A DNA stretch of 64,000 nt, from assembly GCF_026241195.1 (NCBI RefSeq), contig NZ_JAPFQO010000001.1:62001-126000 (forward strand), given 5' to 3'. Below are positions 9,137-17,707 of this stretch, one piece after another. The notes beneath the pieces were generated by a model. The model saw only the letters and a list, made by a program, of their open reading frames with translations. It was not told the origin of the DNA and did no database searches. Origin of the DNA: Pontibacter anaerobius (lineage in GTDB: Bacteria; Bacteroidota; Bacteroidia; Cytophagales; Hymenobacteraceae). Both the position numbers and the translations under genes were made by a program. Position 1 is the first letter of the stretch, and every line of letters begins with the position of its first letter.

Positions 9137-9850
9137 ATGTTAGTCAAGACAAGAGGGATCGTTCTCAACAACATCAAGTATAGGGAGACATCCATCATCA
9201 CCAAAATCTATACAGAGGCACTGGGCGTACAATCGTACGTGGTGAACGGTGTGCGCAAAAAGGGCAATGGCTCGCGCATCGCGCTGTTTCAGCCTTTCAC
9301 GCTGCTCGAGATGGTGGTATACGTTTCGCACCGGGGCGGCCTCTCGCGCATCTCAGAGTTTAAAACTGACTATTCCTTTGTCTCCATCCCATTCGATATC
9401 CGGAAGAGCAGCATTGTGCTGTTTTTGTCGGAGGTGGTGGCGCGTACGGTGAAGGAGGAGGAGGAGAACCTGCCGCTGTTCCATTTTCTGTACAACGCCA
9501 TTACTACTTTTGATGAGATGGACCGTGGCTTTGAGAACTTTCACCTGGTGTTCCTGCTGCAGCTGAGCTTCCACTTGGGCTTTGGACCAAGTTCAGGGGC
9601 TGAGGTGGTGGAGCAGGTGGCCTTCTCGCCCAACGCGCAGGCAGCTACCTCGGCACCCACGGTGCTGGACATGCAGGCTCACGAGGCATATTTTAATCAG
9701 CTGCTGCAGAAGCCGGATTACGCCACCATTCCCAACGGTAAAGTCCGCCGCGAGCTGCTCGACATCCTCATCCGCTATTACCAACTGCACGTGGACAAGC
9801 TGGGCGAGATAAAATCACTGGCCATACTTTCGGAGGTGCTGGCAGAGTAG
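9137..9850 (+). CDS. recO: DNA repair protein RecO
   Basis: 237 residues with the RecO N-terminal OB-fold signature (TRGIVLNNIKYRETSIITKIYT) and the helical C-terminal domain. RecO loads RecA onto SSB-coated single-stranded DNA with RecR in the RecF recombination pathway. Translationally adjacent to porZ (no intergenic base). A shared bidirectional terminator follows. Cytoplasmic. Confidence 0.95.
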   Translation: MLVKTRGIVLNNIKYRETSIITKIYTEALGVQSYVVNGVRKKGNGSRIALFQPFTLLEMVVYVSHRGGLSRISEFKTDYSFVSIPFDIRKSSIVLFLSEVVARTVKEEEENLPLFHFLYNAITTFDEMDRGFENFHLVFLLQLSFHLGFGPSSGAEVVEQVAFSPNAQAATSAPTVLDMQAHEAYFNQLLQKPDYATIPNGKVRRELLDILIRYYQLHVDKLGEIKSLAILSEVLAE

Positions 9851-9883
9851 CAGAAGTATGAAAGCATGCATTCTAAAGTATAA

Positions 9884-9920
9884 AAAAAAGCCGCTGGAAC
9901 ATACATCCAGCGGCTTTTGT
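9884..9920. terminator. bidirectional terminator between recO and FKBP operon
   Basis: Perfect 10-bp stem AGCCGCTGGA (9889-9898) and TCCAGCGGCT (9906-9915), with an A run on the left and a T run on the right, so it works for both converging transcripts. Confidence 0.88.
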
Positions 9921-9941
9921 GTTTTTGTGTCTATAGTATAC

Positions 9942-10448
9942 TTATGGCAGGATCTCCAGTACCTCTACCTCAAAAACCAAAGGAGAGTTAGCTGGGATAG
10001 AGTAGGAGCCCCTGCGGCCGTATCCTAAGTGAGAAGGTATGAACAGGCGCGCTTTCTCGCCATCCCTCATCAGCTGCAGGCCTTCGTCCCATCCAGCGAT
10101 CACTTGCCCTACACCTACTGTCAGAGGATAAGGTTCGCCACGGTCAATGCTGGAATCGAATTTGGTCCCATTCAGCAGTGTACCTACATAGTGCACCTTT
10201 ACCTTGTCGCCAGGGAACACCTTGTCGCCGGTGCCCTCTACCAACACCTGGTAATACAAACCGCTGCTGGTTTTGGTTACTGTGGCAGGGTCAATATTGT
10301 TTGCCTGGAAGTACTGCTGTATCTGCTGGTCGTCTTTCTCTTTCTGAGGGGTGTCGTCTTTGCAGGCAGCGAAGCTAAGCGCTACGAAAAGCAGCAGAAG
10401 CGCCTGTAGCAGGCGGCCTCTGTTGTTGCTCTTGTGCATAGAAATCAT
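9942..10448 (-). CDS. FKBP-type peptidyl-prolyl isomerase lipoprotein
   Basis: 168 residues. Lipoprotein signal with lipobox ending at Cys29 (LSFAAC). A helical linker (DDQQIQQYFQANNID) precedes one complete FKBP domain (residues about 60-168: VKVHYVGTLLNGTKFDSS, VIAGWDEGLQLM, LGYGRRGSYSIPANSPLVFEVEVL). Catalyses cis-trans isomerisation of prolyl bonds, presumably folding periplasmic or surface proteins. Last gene of an operon with the double-FKBP lipoprotein (10 bp away) and the NrnA-like gene. Confidence 0.93.
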   Translation of the reverse strand: MISMHKSNNRGRLLQALLLLFVALSFAACKDDTPQKEKDDQQIQQYFQANNIDPATVTKTSSGLYYQVLVEGTGDKVFPGDKVKVHYVGTLLNGTKFDSSIDRGEPYPLTVGVGQVIAGWDEGLQLMRDGEKARLFIPSHLGYGRRGSYSIPANSPLVFEVEVLEILP

Positions 10449-10458
10449 AGGTTAATAC

Positions 10459-11436
10459 TTATTTTTTGGCCTGTTTCTCGATATCCGTCAGTTCCACGTC
10501 GAAGCGCAGGATGCTGTTGGCGGGAATGTCAGCGCTTGGCGCCTGCTCACCGTAAGCCAGCGGCGACGGGATAAGGAGAATAGCCTTGCTGCCTTCGTTC
10601 AGCTGCAGCAGCGCATCGTCCCAGCCCTGGATCACGCGGCCCTGGCCCACCGGGAACTTGATCGGCTCCCCGTTAGACATTGGGTTGTCGTAAGAAGAGT
10701 CGAACTGCTTGCCATCCAGCAGGGTGCCTTTATAGTGCACAGATACCAAATCGCCGGCAGCCGGCTTCTCGCCTTTGCCCTGCTCTGTTACCACATAATA
10801 CACGCCAGATTCTGTTTTCTGCACGTTCTCAAGCTTTTGCTCCTTCACGTACTCCTGAATCTTCTCATCGTCTATTTTTATCTGCTTCTCTGCACGCACC
10901 TTAGACTCTTCCATGTAGCGCTGCATCAGCTCCTGCTGGTAGGTCTCGGCCTCAGCCTGGCTCATAACACGCTCCGCCTTAATACGGAAGGTAAGCTGGG
11001 AGCCCGGCTTCACGAACGGAGGCAGCGGCTGTCCGAATGTCTTGTTGAAAAGGGTGTCGGCATTCAGCTTAAACACGCCGCTATCGCCTGCAGAAAGCAT
11101 CATGAAGGCATTCTCAAGGCCGCCTTTCATGGTTGGCTCCATTACTGGAACAATTCTAGGAAGGCCCGGGCCTTGTGTACGGGTATCTACAAAAACAGAG
11201 TCTTCGGAGTTAACCATTTGCCAGTGGAAAGCCACAAACTCGCCAATTTTGGCGCCTGTAGAGTCTTCCGGGGCTACTTTGCCCTTGTTCTCGTATTCGC
11301 CTTTCTCGTTTTGCTCAAAGATTTTATAGGTCAGGCCATCAGCCGTAGTATAAAACTCGTCGTTGTTTTTGTTGCATCCCTGCAACATCAATGCACCGGC
11401 TAATACCGGCAACAAAAATTTAGTTTTAGATAGCAT
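10459..11436 (-). CDS. two-domain FKBP-type isomerase lipoprotein
   Basis: 325 residues; lipobox LQGC with Cys21. Residues about 30-165 form a degenerate FKBP-like domain lacking the full active-site pattern, a helical connector follows (residues 165-205, Glu/Lys rich), and residues about 205-322 form a complete FKBP domain (VSVHYKGTLLDGKQFDSS, VIQGWDDALLQL, PANSILRFDVEL). The inactive-plus-active layout suggests a folding chaperone with a substrate-binding domain. Middle gene of the operon: 26 bp after the phosphoesterase, 10 bp before the second FKBP. Confidence 0.92.
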   Translation of the reverse strand: MLSKTKFLLPVLAGALMLQGCNKNNDEFYTTADGLTYKIFEQNEKGEYENKGKVAPEDSTGAKIGEFVAFHWQMVNSEDSVFVDTRTQGPGLPRIVPVMEPTMKGGLENAFMMLSAGDSGVFKLNADTLFNKTFGQPLPPFVKPGSQLTFRIKAERVMSQAEAETYQQELMQRYMEESKVRAEKQIKIDDEKIQEYVKEQKLENVQKTESGVYYVVTEQGKGEKPAAGDLVSVHYKGTLLDGKQFDSSYDNPMSNGEPIKFPVGQGRVIQGWDDALLQLNEGSKAILLIPSPLAYGEQAPSADIPANSILRFDVELTDIEKQAKK

Positions 11437-11462
11437 CTAGGTATAGTTTGATATAAGGTTTT

Positions 11463-12485
11463 TTATCTGACTGTGGCGTGCTGCAGCTTGTCCTTGTACA
11501 GTGGTAGCAGGCTCTCGAATTTGGCTACGGTATTCTCCAGCGTATCCATAGACATGCCGCCAGCTGCGTTTTTGTGACCGCCCCCATTAAAGTGCGCACG
11601 AGCGAACTCGTTGGCTGAGAAGTCGCCTACAGAACGGAAGGACATTTTAACGGCCTGTACACGGTCTATGATAAGTGCTGCAAAAACGATCCCTTCAATA
11701 GAAAGGGCATAGTTTACAAGGCCTTCGGTATCGCCTGTTCTGGAGTCGTATGCCTTCAGCTCGTCGGCCGTAATGGCGATGTAGGCTGTATTGTACTCGC
11801 GCAGCACCACCAGCTTGTCCTTCAGGGCATAACCCAGAAAGCGAAGGCGTAGTTCCGAAGAGCTGTCGTAGATCAGGCGGTGTATGTCGGAGGTTTTAAC
11901 GCCGATGTGCAGGAGGTCTGCAATAATAAGGTGCACGTTTTTAGAGGTGCTCGGGTGGCGGAAAGAGCCTGTGTCGGTCATGATGCCGGCATACAGGCAC
12001 TCGCCAATCCCGGTGTCAATCAGGTCGCCGTCGCCCATGGCCTTAATCAGGTCGTACACGATCTCGGCGGTTGCGGCGGCGTTGGTGTTGGCAAAGTCCA
12101 GGTCGGCAAAATCCTCCGGTTGCAGGTGGTGGTCTACCAGTACTTTGGTGCCTTTGGCCTGCCGGATGTACTCGCCCATCTCATTGATGCGCGAGAGGTT
12201 ATTGAAATCGAGGCAGAAAATGACCTGCGCCTCGTTAACGATGCGCTGTACCAGGGCATCGTTTTTCTCCGAGTACACGATCACATCGTCGTTGCCCTCC
12301 ATCCAGTTCAGGAAGCTTGGGTAGTCAGACGGGGTAACAACCGTAACACGGTGGCCCTTCTTTTTGAGGTAGCCGGCAAGGCCAAGCGAAGAGCCCAACG
12401 CATCAGCGTCCGGTTTGTGGTGTGTGGTGATCATCACCTCTTTAGGCTCTCTCAAAAGCTCTTGCAGAGCGTTGATATCATGCAT
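11463..12485 (-). CDS. DHH-family phosphoesterase (NrnA-like oligoribonuclease)
   Basis: 340 residues. DHH subfamily motifs: HHKPDADALGSS at 22-33, Asp in IFCLDFNNL (about 93), DHH at 118-120, and the DHHA1 substrate motif GGGHKNAAGG at 301-310. NrnA enzymes degrade short RNA oligomers and dephosphorylate pAp in the cytoplasm using Mn2+. First gene of the operon with two FKBP lipoproteins; divergent from ndk with 220 bp between. Confidence 0.93.
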   Translation of the reverse strand: MHDINALQELLREPKEVMITTHHKPDADALGSSLGLAGYLKKKGHRVTVVTPSDYPSFLNWMEGNDDVIVYSEKNDALVQRIVNEAQVIFCLDFNNLSRINEMGEYIRQAKGTKVLVDHHLQPEDFADLDFANTNAAATAEIVYDLIKAMGDGDLIDTGIGECLYAGIMTDTGSFRHPSTSKNVHLIIADLLHIGVKTSDIHRLIYDSSSELRLRFLGYALKDKLVVLREYNTAYIAITADELKAYDSRTGDTEGLVNYALSIEGIVFAALIIDRVQAVKMSFRSVGDFSANEFARAHFNGGGHKNAAGGMSMDTLENTVAKFESLLPLYKDKLQHATVR

Positions 12486-12654
12486 AAGGTAAGTATAAAT
12501 CCTCTGATTAATAAGGATATAAGGCGCGAATTTCTGAATAAAATACGTCTAAAGCAACAGTAGGCGGTATTACTAGGGGTGCAGCGCTTGCCATACCAAG
12601 CATGGCTTTCACTAAAGTTAGCTGAAAAATATACCAATATTGCCCAAAATGCGC

Positions 12655-12662
12655 TACTTTTG
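12655..12662 (+). promoter_or_regulatory. TAnnTTTG promoter box for ndk
   Basis: TACTTTTG matches the Bacteroidota -7 consensus TAnnTTTG and lies 43 bp before the ndk ATG. A good -33 partner is not obvious. Confidence 0.5.
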
Positions 12663-12705
12663 CAGGCTAAAGTAGACATTATAAACGATAAAGTAAAAAG
12701 AGAAC

Positions 12706-13125
12706 ATGGCCGGAAACAAGACATTCACTATGATTAAGCCAGATGCGGTGGCAGAAAACCATATTGGCGGCATTACCCAGATGATCGAGGAAGGCGGCTT
12801 CCGTATTGTGGCGATGAAAAAGACAAGGCTGTCTGAGGAGCGCGCTGGTAAGTTTTACGAGGTACACAAAGAGCGTCCGTTCTATGGAGACCTGGTAAAG
12901 TATATGTCTTCTGGCCCGATCGTGGCGATGATCCTGGAGAAAGACAACGCGGTGGAGGATTTCCGCAAACTGATTGGTGCTACCAACCCAGCTGACGCTG
13001 CTGAAGGCACTATCCGTAAGAAGTACGCGAAGTCTATCGAGGCAAACGCCGTACACGGCTCTGACTCTGACGAGAACGCACAGATCGAAGGCGACTTCTT
13101 TTTCGCTGCCGACGAGCGTTTCTAA
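12706..13125 (+). CDS. ndk: nucleoside diphosphate kinase
   Basis: 139 residues, typical length. KPDAV near the N-terminus and the active-site His117 in NAVHGSDS, which carries the phosphoryl group between nucleoside triphosphates and diphosphates. Maintains nucleotide pools in the cytoplasm. Monocistronic, ended by a strong terminator. Confidence 0.98.
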   Translation: MAGNKTFTMIKPDAVAENHIGGITQMIEEGGFRIVAMKKTRLSEERAGKFYEVHKERPFYGDLVKYMSSGPIVAMILEKDNAVEDFRKLIGATNPADAAEGTIRKKYAKSIEANAVHGSDSDENAQIEGDFFFAADERF

Positions 13126-13152
13126 GCTCTAAAAGTATACTTATTGATTGAG

Positions 13153-13190
13153 AAGCCCGCCAGGTGTAATGCCTGGTGGGTTTTTTTGTT
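13153..13190 (+). terminator. terminator after ndk
   Basis: CCCGCCAGG (13156-13164) pairs with CCTGGTGGG (13172-13180, one G-T pair), followed by seven T residues. Confidence 0.88.
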
Positions 13191-13238
13191 TATTCTCAGC
13201 CCGAACCTCTCCTAAGAACAGGGGCGCAAGTTCAACTG

Positions 13239-13330
13239 CACCGGTTCCAACCACCCCTAGCCCCTCCTTGTCTAAGGAGGGGAGCTTCACCCCACCCCAA
13301 CCCAACCCTCCCCTAAAAACAGGGGAGGGA
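13239..13330. repeat. double palindrome heading structured repeat A
   Basis: First palindrome CCCCTCCTT (13261-13269) with AAGGAGGGG (13274-13282); second CCCTCCCCT (13306-13314) with AGGGGAGGG (13321-13329). The leading CACCGG-TTCCAACC block is shared with the copy at 33343 and with the ends of the DUF559 unit. A partial extra copy of the second palindrome lies at 13204-13235. A spurious frame through this block (13148-13351) is not a gene. Confidence 0.85.
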
Positions 13331-13700
13331 GTCCGGTTCAAGTTTCATTAGCGGTGGCTATCGAACTGATCCCAGTCTTTCCGTTGAGCGCCTTGTGAGA
13401 TCCGGTGCCCGTTAAGGGCAGCCGCAGCGCAGCGGAGGCAGGAGGGAACACAGCGCGATGCGGGAAGACGAGCCCTCCCGGGCTGGAGGGAGCCAAGGCC
13501 AGAAATGAAACGGGCCGCTTATAAGGCTGAGGATCAGCAGTAGCTAGTAATGATAGCTTGTTTCCAGTTGCAGGAAGCAGCGGCTAAAATACAAATCGAC
13601 AGATATAAAGTATAGCTGAAGTATAAATATGGCTTTTCAAGCCAGTTGAGTTACAAACTCAACACCATTGTAGGACACAAGTTTGGAGACTTGCGCCAAA
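13331..13700. repeat. dispersed structured element, copy A
   Basis: About 370 bp matching copy B at 33428-33840. Identical anchors include 13384-13410 (27 nt, starts TTGAGCGCC), 13439-13461 (23 nt, starts CAGGAGGG) and 13497-13511 (GGCCAGAAATGAAAC). Between anchors the two copies differ but keep hairpins: GCCC/GGGC near 13407-13419, CCGC/GCGG near 13422-13434, GGCTT/AAGCC at 13631-13643, GTTGAGTT/AACTCAAC at 13645-13663. Two AAGTATA motifs 4 nt apart (13608, 13619) are also shared. No protein-coding frame is conserved. Strand of function unknown. Confidence 0.85.
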
Positions 13701-13726
13701 ACGGGAAAGTATAAACAGAAGCAAGT

Positions 13727-13768
13727 ATAAAAAACAAACAGCCAACCTCAGAAAGGAGGCTGGCTGTT
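13727..13768 (-). terminator. terminator after LysM gene
   Basis: ACAGCCA (13738-13744) pairs with TGGCTGT (13761-13767) with an inner CTC/GAG stem; the minus-strand 3' side carries a T-rich tract. Located 25 bp after the LysM stop. Confidence 0.8.
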
Positions 13769-13792
13769 CTACCTTAACACAAACAGGTGTCT

Positions 13793-14128
13793 TTAATCTC
13801 TCGGAATCACAAAGCGCTGGCCCGGACGGATCAGGTCTGGGTTATCGCCAATGGTTTGCTTGTTAGCATTATAGATCTTCCTCCAGTCGTTGGCGTTGCC
13901 GTAGTGCTTCTTGGCGATTTTTGAAAGCGAGTCGCCGCTCTGCACGGTGTAAATATCCTGGTTAGAATTGGCCTCAACGGTCTTGTTAGTGGCGGCTGCG
14001 CCAAACGGACCACTGCCCTGGCTTACCGGTTGCGTGCCCGGAGGCGTCTGCACATTCTTGGACGAGATGTTGCCTGATGTATTTGCAGGCTCTTTTTTGC
14101 CTTTCTTGAAGAAATCTGATAGTCCCAT
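13793..14128 (-). CDS. LysM-domain protein
   Basis: 111 residues from ATG 14128 (the open frame extends to 14173, but MGLSDFFKKGKKE is the expected family start). A basic N-terminus and an Asn/Gly/Pro-rich linker precede a single C-terminal LysM domain (IYTVQSGDSLSKIAKKHYG to RPGQRFVIP, about residues 60-110), which binds peptidoglycan-like glycans. The layout resembles YgaU/LysM-BON-type proteins without the BON domain. No classical signal peptide is seen, so its location is uncertain. Confidence 0.85.
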   Translation of the reverse strand: MGLSDFFKKGKKEPANTSGNISSKNVQTPPGTQPVSQGSGPFGAAATNKTVEANSNQDIYTVQSGDSLSKIAKKHYGNANDWRKIYNANKQTIGDNPDLIRPGQRFVIPRD

Positions 14129-14293
14129 ATCGATAGCTGTTTTAATCAAACTTGTTGTATAGCAGCCACACAATACTGTAGCTGCCGGTTATAGAGTAAG
14201 ATACGCCGGTTGCAGTGCTAAGTTGTGCCGCCCTTTGCAACGACAAGGTATGGCAGGCCGTAAGCATCATTCAGAACAACAAAAGATAAAACT

Positions 14294-14707
14294 ATGAATA
14301 CATTAAAGCAAAGCTGGCACGGCCTGTTGGCCCTATTGCTGGCTGTAACGATAACCAGCTGTGGCGGAAACAAAGAAGAAGTGGGCTCCGAAAGTATGAT
14401 CTCAGGCACAAGCAGCAAGACCTGGGTAGCCGACAAGGAAAAGAGCGCCACTGGCGATAAGGAGAAGCTGACAGATGCAGAAAAGGAGCAGACCATGCAG
14501 TTTTACGCCGATGGCCGTTTCGCCTTGGGCGGTGGCGGTTCGCTACAGACCGGTACATGGTCGTTCGACCAGACAGCCAAGCGCCTGACCCTGCAGTTTG
14601 AGGGCGCTGACATGACCGAGAACTTTGAGGTGTTAAAGCTCGACGATGACGAGCTGGACCTGAAAGCCTCAGATGGATCTATGATGGAAATGGAGCTGAA
14701 GGACTAA
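14294..14707 (+). CDS. lipocalin-like lipoprotein (unknown)
   Basis: 137 residues with a lipoprotein signal (lipobox ITSC, Cys23). The mature part has a charged linker and a beta-rich domain (MQFYADGRFALGGGGSLQTGTWSFDQTAKRLTLQF) in the style of small lipocalin-like lipoproteins of Bacteroidota, which carry the TGTWSxD strand pattern. Specific ligand unknown. Divergent from the LysM gene. Confidence 0.8.
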   Translation: MNTLKQSWHGLLALLLAVTITSCGGNKEEVGSESMISGTSSKTWVADKEKSATGDKEKLTDAEKEQTMQFYADGRFALGGGGSLQTGTWSFDQTAKRLTLQFEGADMTENFEVLKLDDDELDLKASDGSMMEMELKD

Positions 14708-14799
14708 CTTTTTAGTCTGCTCTTGAGTATAAGTAAAGGTTTCGATTATGGCGGCAGTCTGCTTTGTGCGGGTTGCCGCTTTTGTTTGCACGATAGCAG

Positions 14800-15351
14800 C
14801 TAAACCTGTTTTTCCTCACTTGTCAGGGCATATAGATAATGATTGCGCCACGCACCGTTAATCTTTAGATACCTCTCCGCCATACCTTCTCTCCGGAAAC
14901 CGCATTTCTCAAGTACACGCACGGAACCTGCATTAGTTGTTACCACAGCAGCTTGTACCCGGTGCAACAGAAGCTGCTTGAAAGCCATGTTTACGACAGT
15001 ATCTACTGCCTCTGTCATGTACCCTAAGCCTTTATACTTCTCAGCCATAAAATAGCCTAGGTAAGCATTCTGGAACACTCCTCTCACTACATTGCTAAGG
15101 CTTACACGGCCAATAAGTTCGTGGGTAGGGTATAGGCGCACAGCAAATGTATAGGCTGTGCCTTTATTCAGCGCCTCTTCGGCTGTGCTACATAGCTTTG
15201 TGTGCATGTCAAGTGTGTAGAAGTCATCCTCTCGCTTGGGCTCCCATGGCTGTAAGTAGGACCTGTTGGCAACATAGAGGTTCAGGAATTCTGGTCCATG
15301 AGCCGCTTTAACAGGTTCTATGAGGAGCCGTTTCGTGTATATTGTTTCCAT
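14800..15351 (-). CDS. GNAT N-acetyltransferase (RimJ/RimL type)
   Basis: 183 residues. N-terminus TKRLLIEPV, central LIGRVSLSNVVRGVFQNAYLGYFMAEKYKGLGYMTEAV with the acetyl-CoA-binding glycine pattern (motif A), and ALEKCGF-like VRVLEKCGFRREG near the C-terminus, all typical of ribosomal-protein-alanine acetyltransferase relatives. Substrate not determined. It begins 41 bp after the MFS transporter stop on the same strand and is probably co-transcribed. Confidence 0.9.
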   Translation of the reverse strand: METIYTKRLLIEPVKAAHGPEFLNLYVANRSYLQPWEPKREDDFYTLDMHTKLCSTAEEALNKGTAYTFAVRLYPTHELIGRVSLSNVVRGVFQNAYLGYFMAEKYKGLGYMTEAVDTVVNMAFKQLLLHRVQAAVVTTNAGSVRVLEKCGFRREGMAERYLKINGAWRNHYLYALTSEEKQV

Positions 15352-15392
15352 GAGTTATGAGGCATTACATGCCAACTGTTGATGAAATGCGG

Positions 15393-16577
15393 TTAGGCTC
15401 TCAGCAAGGGCCGCATCGAGAGCAAACCTACCAAGGGGCCGACCGCCAAAAGTATAAATACCCACTGCACGGGTATTGCCGTAAGCAGGTAACCAGTTAG
15501 TTGTATGCTGAGGATGGTGATGGCGAAGCCGATAGAGGTAACTACCGTGAGCGCCGTGCCCACCAGCTGAGGCGGTGCCGTGCGCGCCGTTAACGCGGAG
15601 AACTGTGGCGAGTCGCCGGCCACCACCACGCCCCAAAACAGCAGGAAGGGCAGGAGCAGCGTAGGTAGCTGCAGCATCCAAACACTCCCTATACAACAAA
15701 GCCCCGACAACAGCAGCTGCACAAAAGCCACTCGGGCGCTGCCCCAGCGCTGTGAGGCATATCCACCCGCTATACAACCCACCGCCCCTGCGGCAATCAC
15801 GGCAAAACTGTACACCGACAGCTGCCCCTGCGGCCACTCCGGATAGGCATAAGCAAGTATAAAAGGCACAAAAGCCCACAGCGTGTACAGCTCCCACATA
15901 TGCCCAAAGTACCCGAAGGCAGCCGCCCGCAGCTCCCGTACCCGGAACACCCGCAACATGTTGCTTACCTCAAACCTGGCACCTTTGGCTAAGTATGGTC
16001 CGTCCGGCACGAACAGGTACATAAGCAGCCCACCGGCAGCGGCCAGTATACTTACCGCCAGCAGCATAGTTTGCCAGGGCAGTGCTGCACCGAGCCCCCG
16101 CAGCAGGTGTGGGAAAGCCGTGCCCAGCACCAGCGCCCCCACCAGGTAACCGATGGCTTTACCCAGCTTGCCGCTGTACCAGCTGGCTGCTATCTTCATG
16201 CCCACCGGGTAGATGCCGGCCAGCAGAAAACCCGTGATGCCGCGCAGCAAAAGCACGACCGTTATACTTGTGGCAGCAAAAAGCACCAGCGCGTTAGCCA
16301 AAGCCCCCAGCAGCGAGCACAGCAGAAACAGCAGGCGCGGCGAAACCCTGTCGGCGAGTGAGAGGAAGGCAAAGCAAAGTGTGCCAAGTATAAACCCGAG
16401 CTGAACAGACGAGGTAAGCAAACCCAAAGCCTCCTGCCGCAAGCCCAGCGAAGCCTGCAGCTCCGGCAGCACGGCATTGCCCGCAAACCAAAGCGAGGTG
16501 CCCGCAAACTGCGAGAACACGATGACAGGCAGGATACGGGCAGGTGTGGGCGCAAGTATGGCGGAAGGCTGTGTCAT
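15393..16577 (-). CDS. MFS transporter
   Basis: 394 residues from ATG 16577; the longer frame to 17054 is antisense to the AraC gene and is rejected. About 12 hydrophobic segments, beginning ILPVIVFSQFAGTSLWFAGNAVLPEL, with a short polar loop in the middle, as in major facilitator permeases of the CynX/NimT or drug-efflux type. Inner membrane; substrate unknown. Divergent from an AraC-type regulator with 108 bp between starts, which suggests that regulator controls it. Confidence 0.9.
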   Translation of the reverse strand: MTQPSAILAPTPARILPVIVFSQFAGTSLWFAGNAVLPELQASLGLRQEALGLLTSSVQLGFILGTLCFAFLSLADRVSPRLLFLLCSLLGALANALVLFAATSITVVLLLRGITGFLLAGIYPVGMKIAASWYSGKLGKAIGYLVGALVLGTAFPHLLRGLGAALPWQTMLLAVSILAAAGGLLMYLFVPDGPYLAKGARFEVSNMLRVFRVRELRAAAFGYFGHMWELYTLWAFVPFILAYAYPEWPQGQLSVYSFAVIAAGAVGCIAGGYASQRWGSARVAFVQLLLSGLCCIGSVWMLQLPTLLLPFLLFWGVVVAGDSPQFSALTARTAPPQLVGTALTVVTSIGFAITILSIQLTGYLLTAIPVQWVFILLAVGPLVGLLSMRPLLRA

Positions 16578-16685
16578 GGTTAGCAACAGGTGAAGTATAA
16601 AGATACATTTTGCTTTTGAAGTATAGTCACAGGCTGGCAGGTTAAAAAGTATACTTGTACCTTCGTGCTTCAGGCGGCACAACCT

Positions 16686-17555
16686 ATGAAGCAGAAGCAG
16701 TTTCCGGTTTATTGTATCGAGGAGTTTCCGAGCGAGGAGAAGGAGCGCGACAACGTGTTTTACATGACGCGCTTGGAGACGCTGGTAAAGCAGTTCGAGA
16801 ACATCGACAAACCGCACAGCCATACTTTTTACCTGGTGATGATGGTAACGGAAGGCACCGGTACGCATACCATTGATTTCGTGACGCACCAGATCGAGCC
16901 GCCGCAGCTGTTTTTTCTCACGCCGGGCCAGGTGCACAGCTGGAACCTCTCGCCGGATATAAAAGGCATTTCTGTTTTCTTTGAGGCCAACTTCTTTCTG
17001 CAGCATTACCCCCAGCGGCTGTACCAGTACCCATTCTTCCACAGCCAGCAGCACAAGCCGCTGTTAGCCTTGCCTGCAGATGATTTCTGGCCAGACCTGA
17101 TGAACTGCATGTACCATGAGTATGAAAGGCAGTTGCCACACCGCAACGAGGTGCTGCTGTCGTACCTGCACATCACGCTCGAAAACGCCGCCCGCCTGTA
17201 CCGCTCCGAAACGTTTCAGGATAAAGCACCGGGAGCCGTGGCCAAAGTACGGGAGTTTGAGTTATTACTGAACCAGCATTTCCTGCAAAAGCGCGAGGTG
17301 AAAGACTATGCCGACATGCTGCACATCACGCCGAACCACCTCAACGTACTCTGCAAATCAACAGTGGGTAAAACAGCCAGCCAGCTCATCCATGAGCGCG
17401 TGATCGTGGAGGCGCAGCGCTTGTTACTGCATTCCACGCTCTCCATCAAAGAAATAGCCTACAAGCTTCATTTCGACGACAATTCCTACTTCTCCCGCTT
17501 CTTTAAGAAGTACAGCGGCAAAACCCCGGAGCAGTTCAGGAAGGTAGAAGGTTGA
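16686..17555 (+). CDS. AraC-family transcriptional regulator
   Basis: 289 residues from ATG 16686 (a GTG at 16665 would add seven residues). N-terminal cupin-like sensor (HSHTFYLVMMVTEGTGTHTIDF, LFFLTPGQVHSWNL) and C-terminal double helix-turn-helix (EVKDYADMLHITPNHLNVLCK, SIKEIAYKLHFDDNSYFSRFFKKYSGKTPEQFRK). The sensor probably binds a small ligand exported or imported by the divergent MFS protein (inference). A degenerate -7 box TACCTTCG lies at 16658-16665. Confidence 0.95.
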   Translation: MKQKQFPVYCIEEFPSEEKERDNVFYMTRLETLVKQFENIDKPHSHTFYLVMMVTEGTGTHTIDFVTHQIEPPQLFFLTPGQVHSWNLSPDIKGISVFFEANFFLQHYPQRLYQYPFFHSQQHKPLLALPADDFWPDLMNCMYHEYERQLPHRNEVLLSYLHITLENAARLYRSETFQDKAPGAVAKVREFELLLNQHFLQKREVKDYADMLHITPNHLNVLCKSTVGKTASQLIHERVIVEAQRLLLHSTLSIKEIAYKLHFDDNSYFSRFFKKYSGKTPEQFRKVEG

Positions 17556-17560
17556 GGAGT

Positions 17561-17707
17561 TAGAAAGTTAAAAGCAGGTATAATTCCCCTCCTTGGAGGG
17601 GTGGGGGTGGGTTATACTTTGCCGAACTATATAGTATAAACTCAGCCTTTGCAGCTGCTATCATACTTCACCACTAGTTACGCAACCCCTTAACTTTCTA
17701 CCTTGCT
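17561..17707. repeat. short intergenic inverted repeats and CCCCTCC palindrome
   Basis: CCCCTCC (17586-17592) faces GGAGGGG (17595-17601), a short relative of the palindrome family at 13.2, 18.5, 19.0 and 33.3 kb. It lies between TTAGAAAGTTAA (17561-17572) and TTAACTTTCTA (17690-17700), an outer inverted pair. Confidence 0.55.

Noticed and set aside
13148..13351. Proline/serine-rich frames across the palindromic repeats (also 33170-33467 and 33434-33730)
   Set aside because: They are translations of the palindromes and structured core, with no conserved frame between the two copies.
13239..13700. Group II intron, RNase P or tmRNA as the identity of the structured element
   Set aside because: No domain V, no tmRNA tag frame or tRNA-like end, and no RNase P conserved core could be found by reading.
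16578..17054. N-terminal extension of the MFS transporter
   Set aside because: Antisense to the AraC gene; the transporter begins at ATG 16577.
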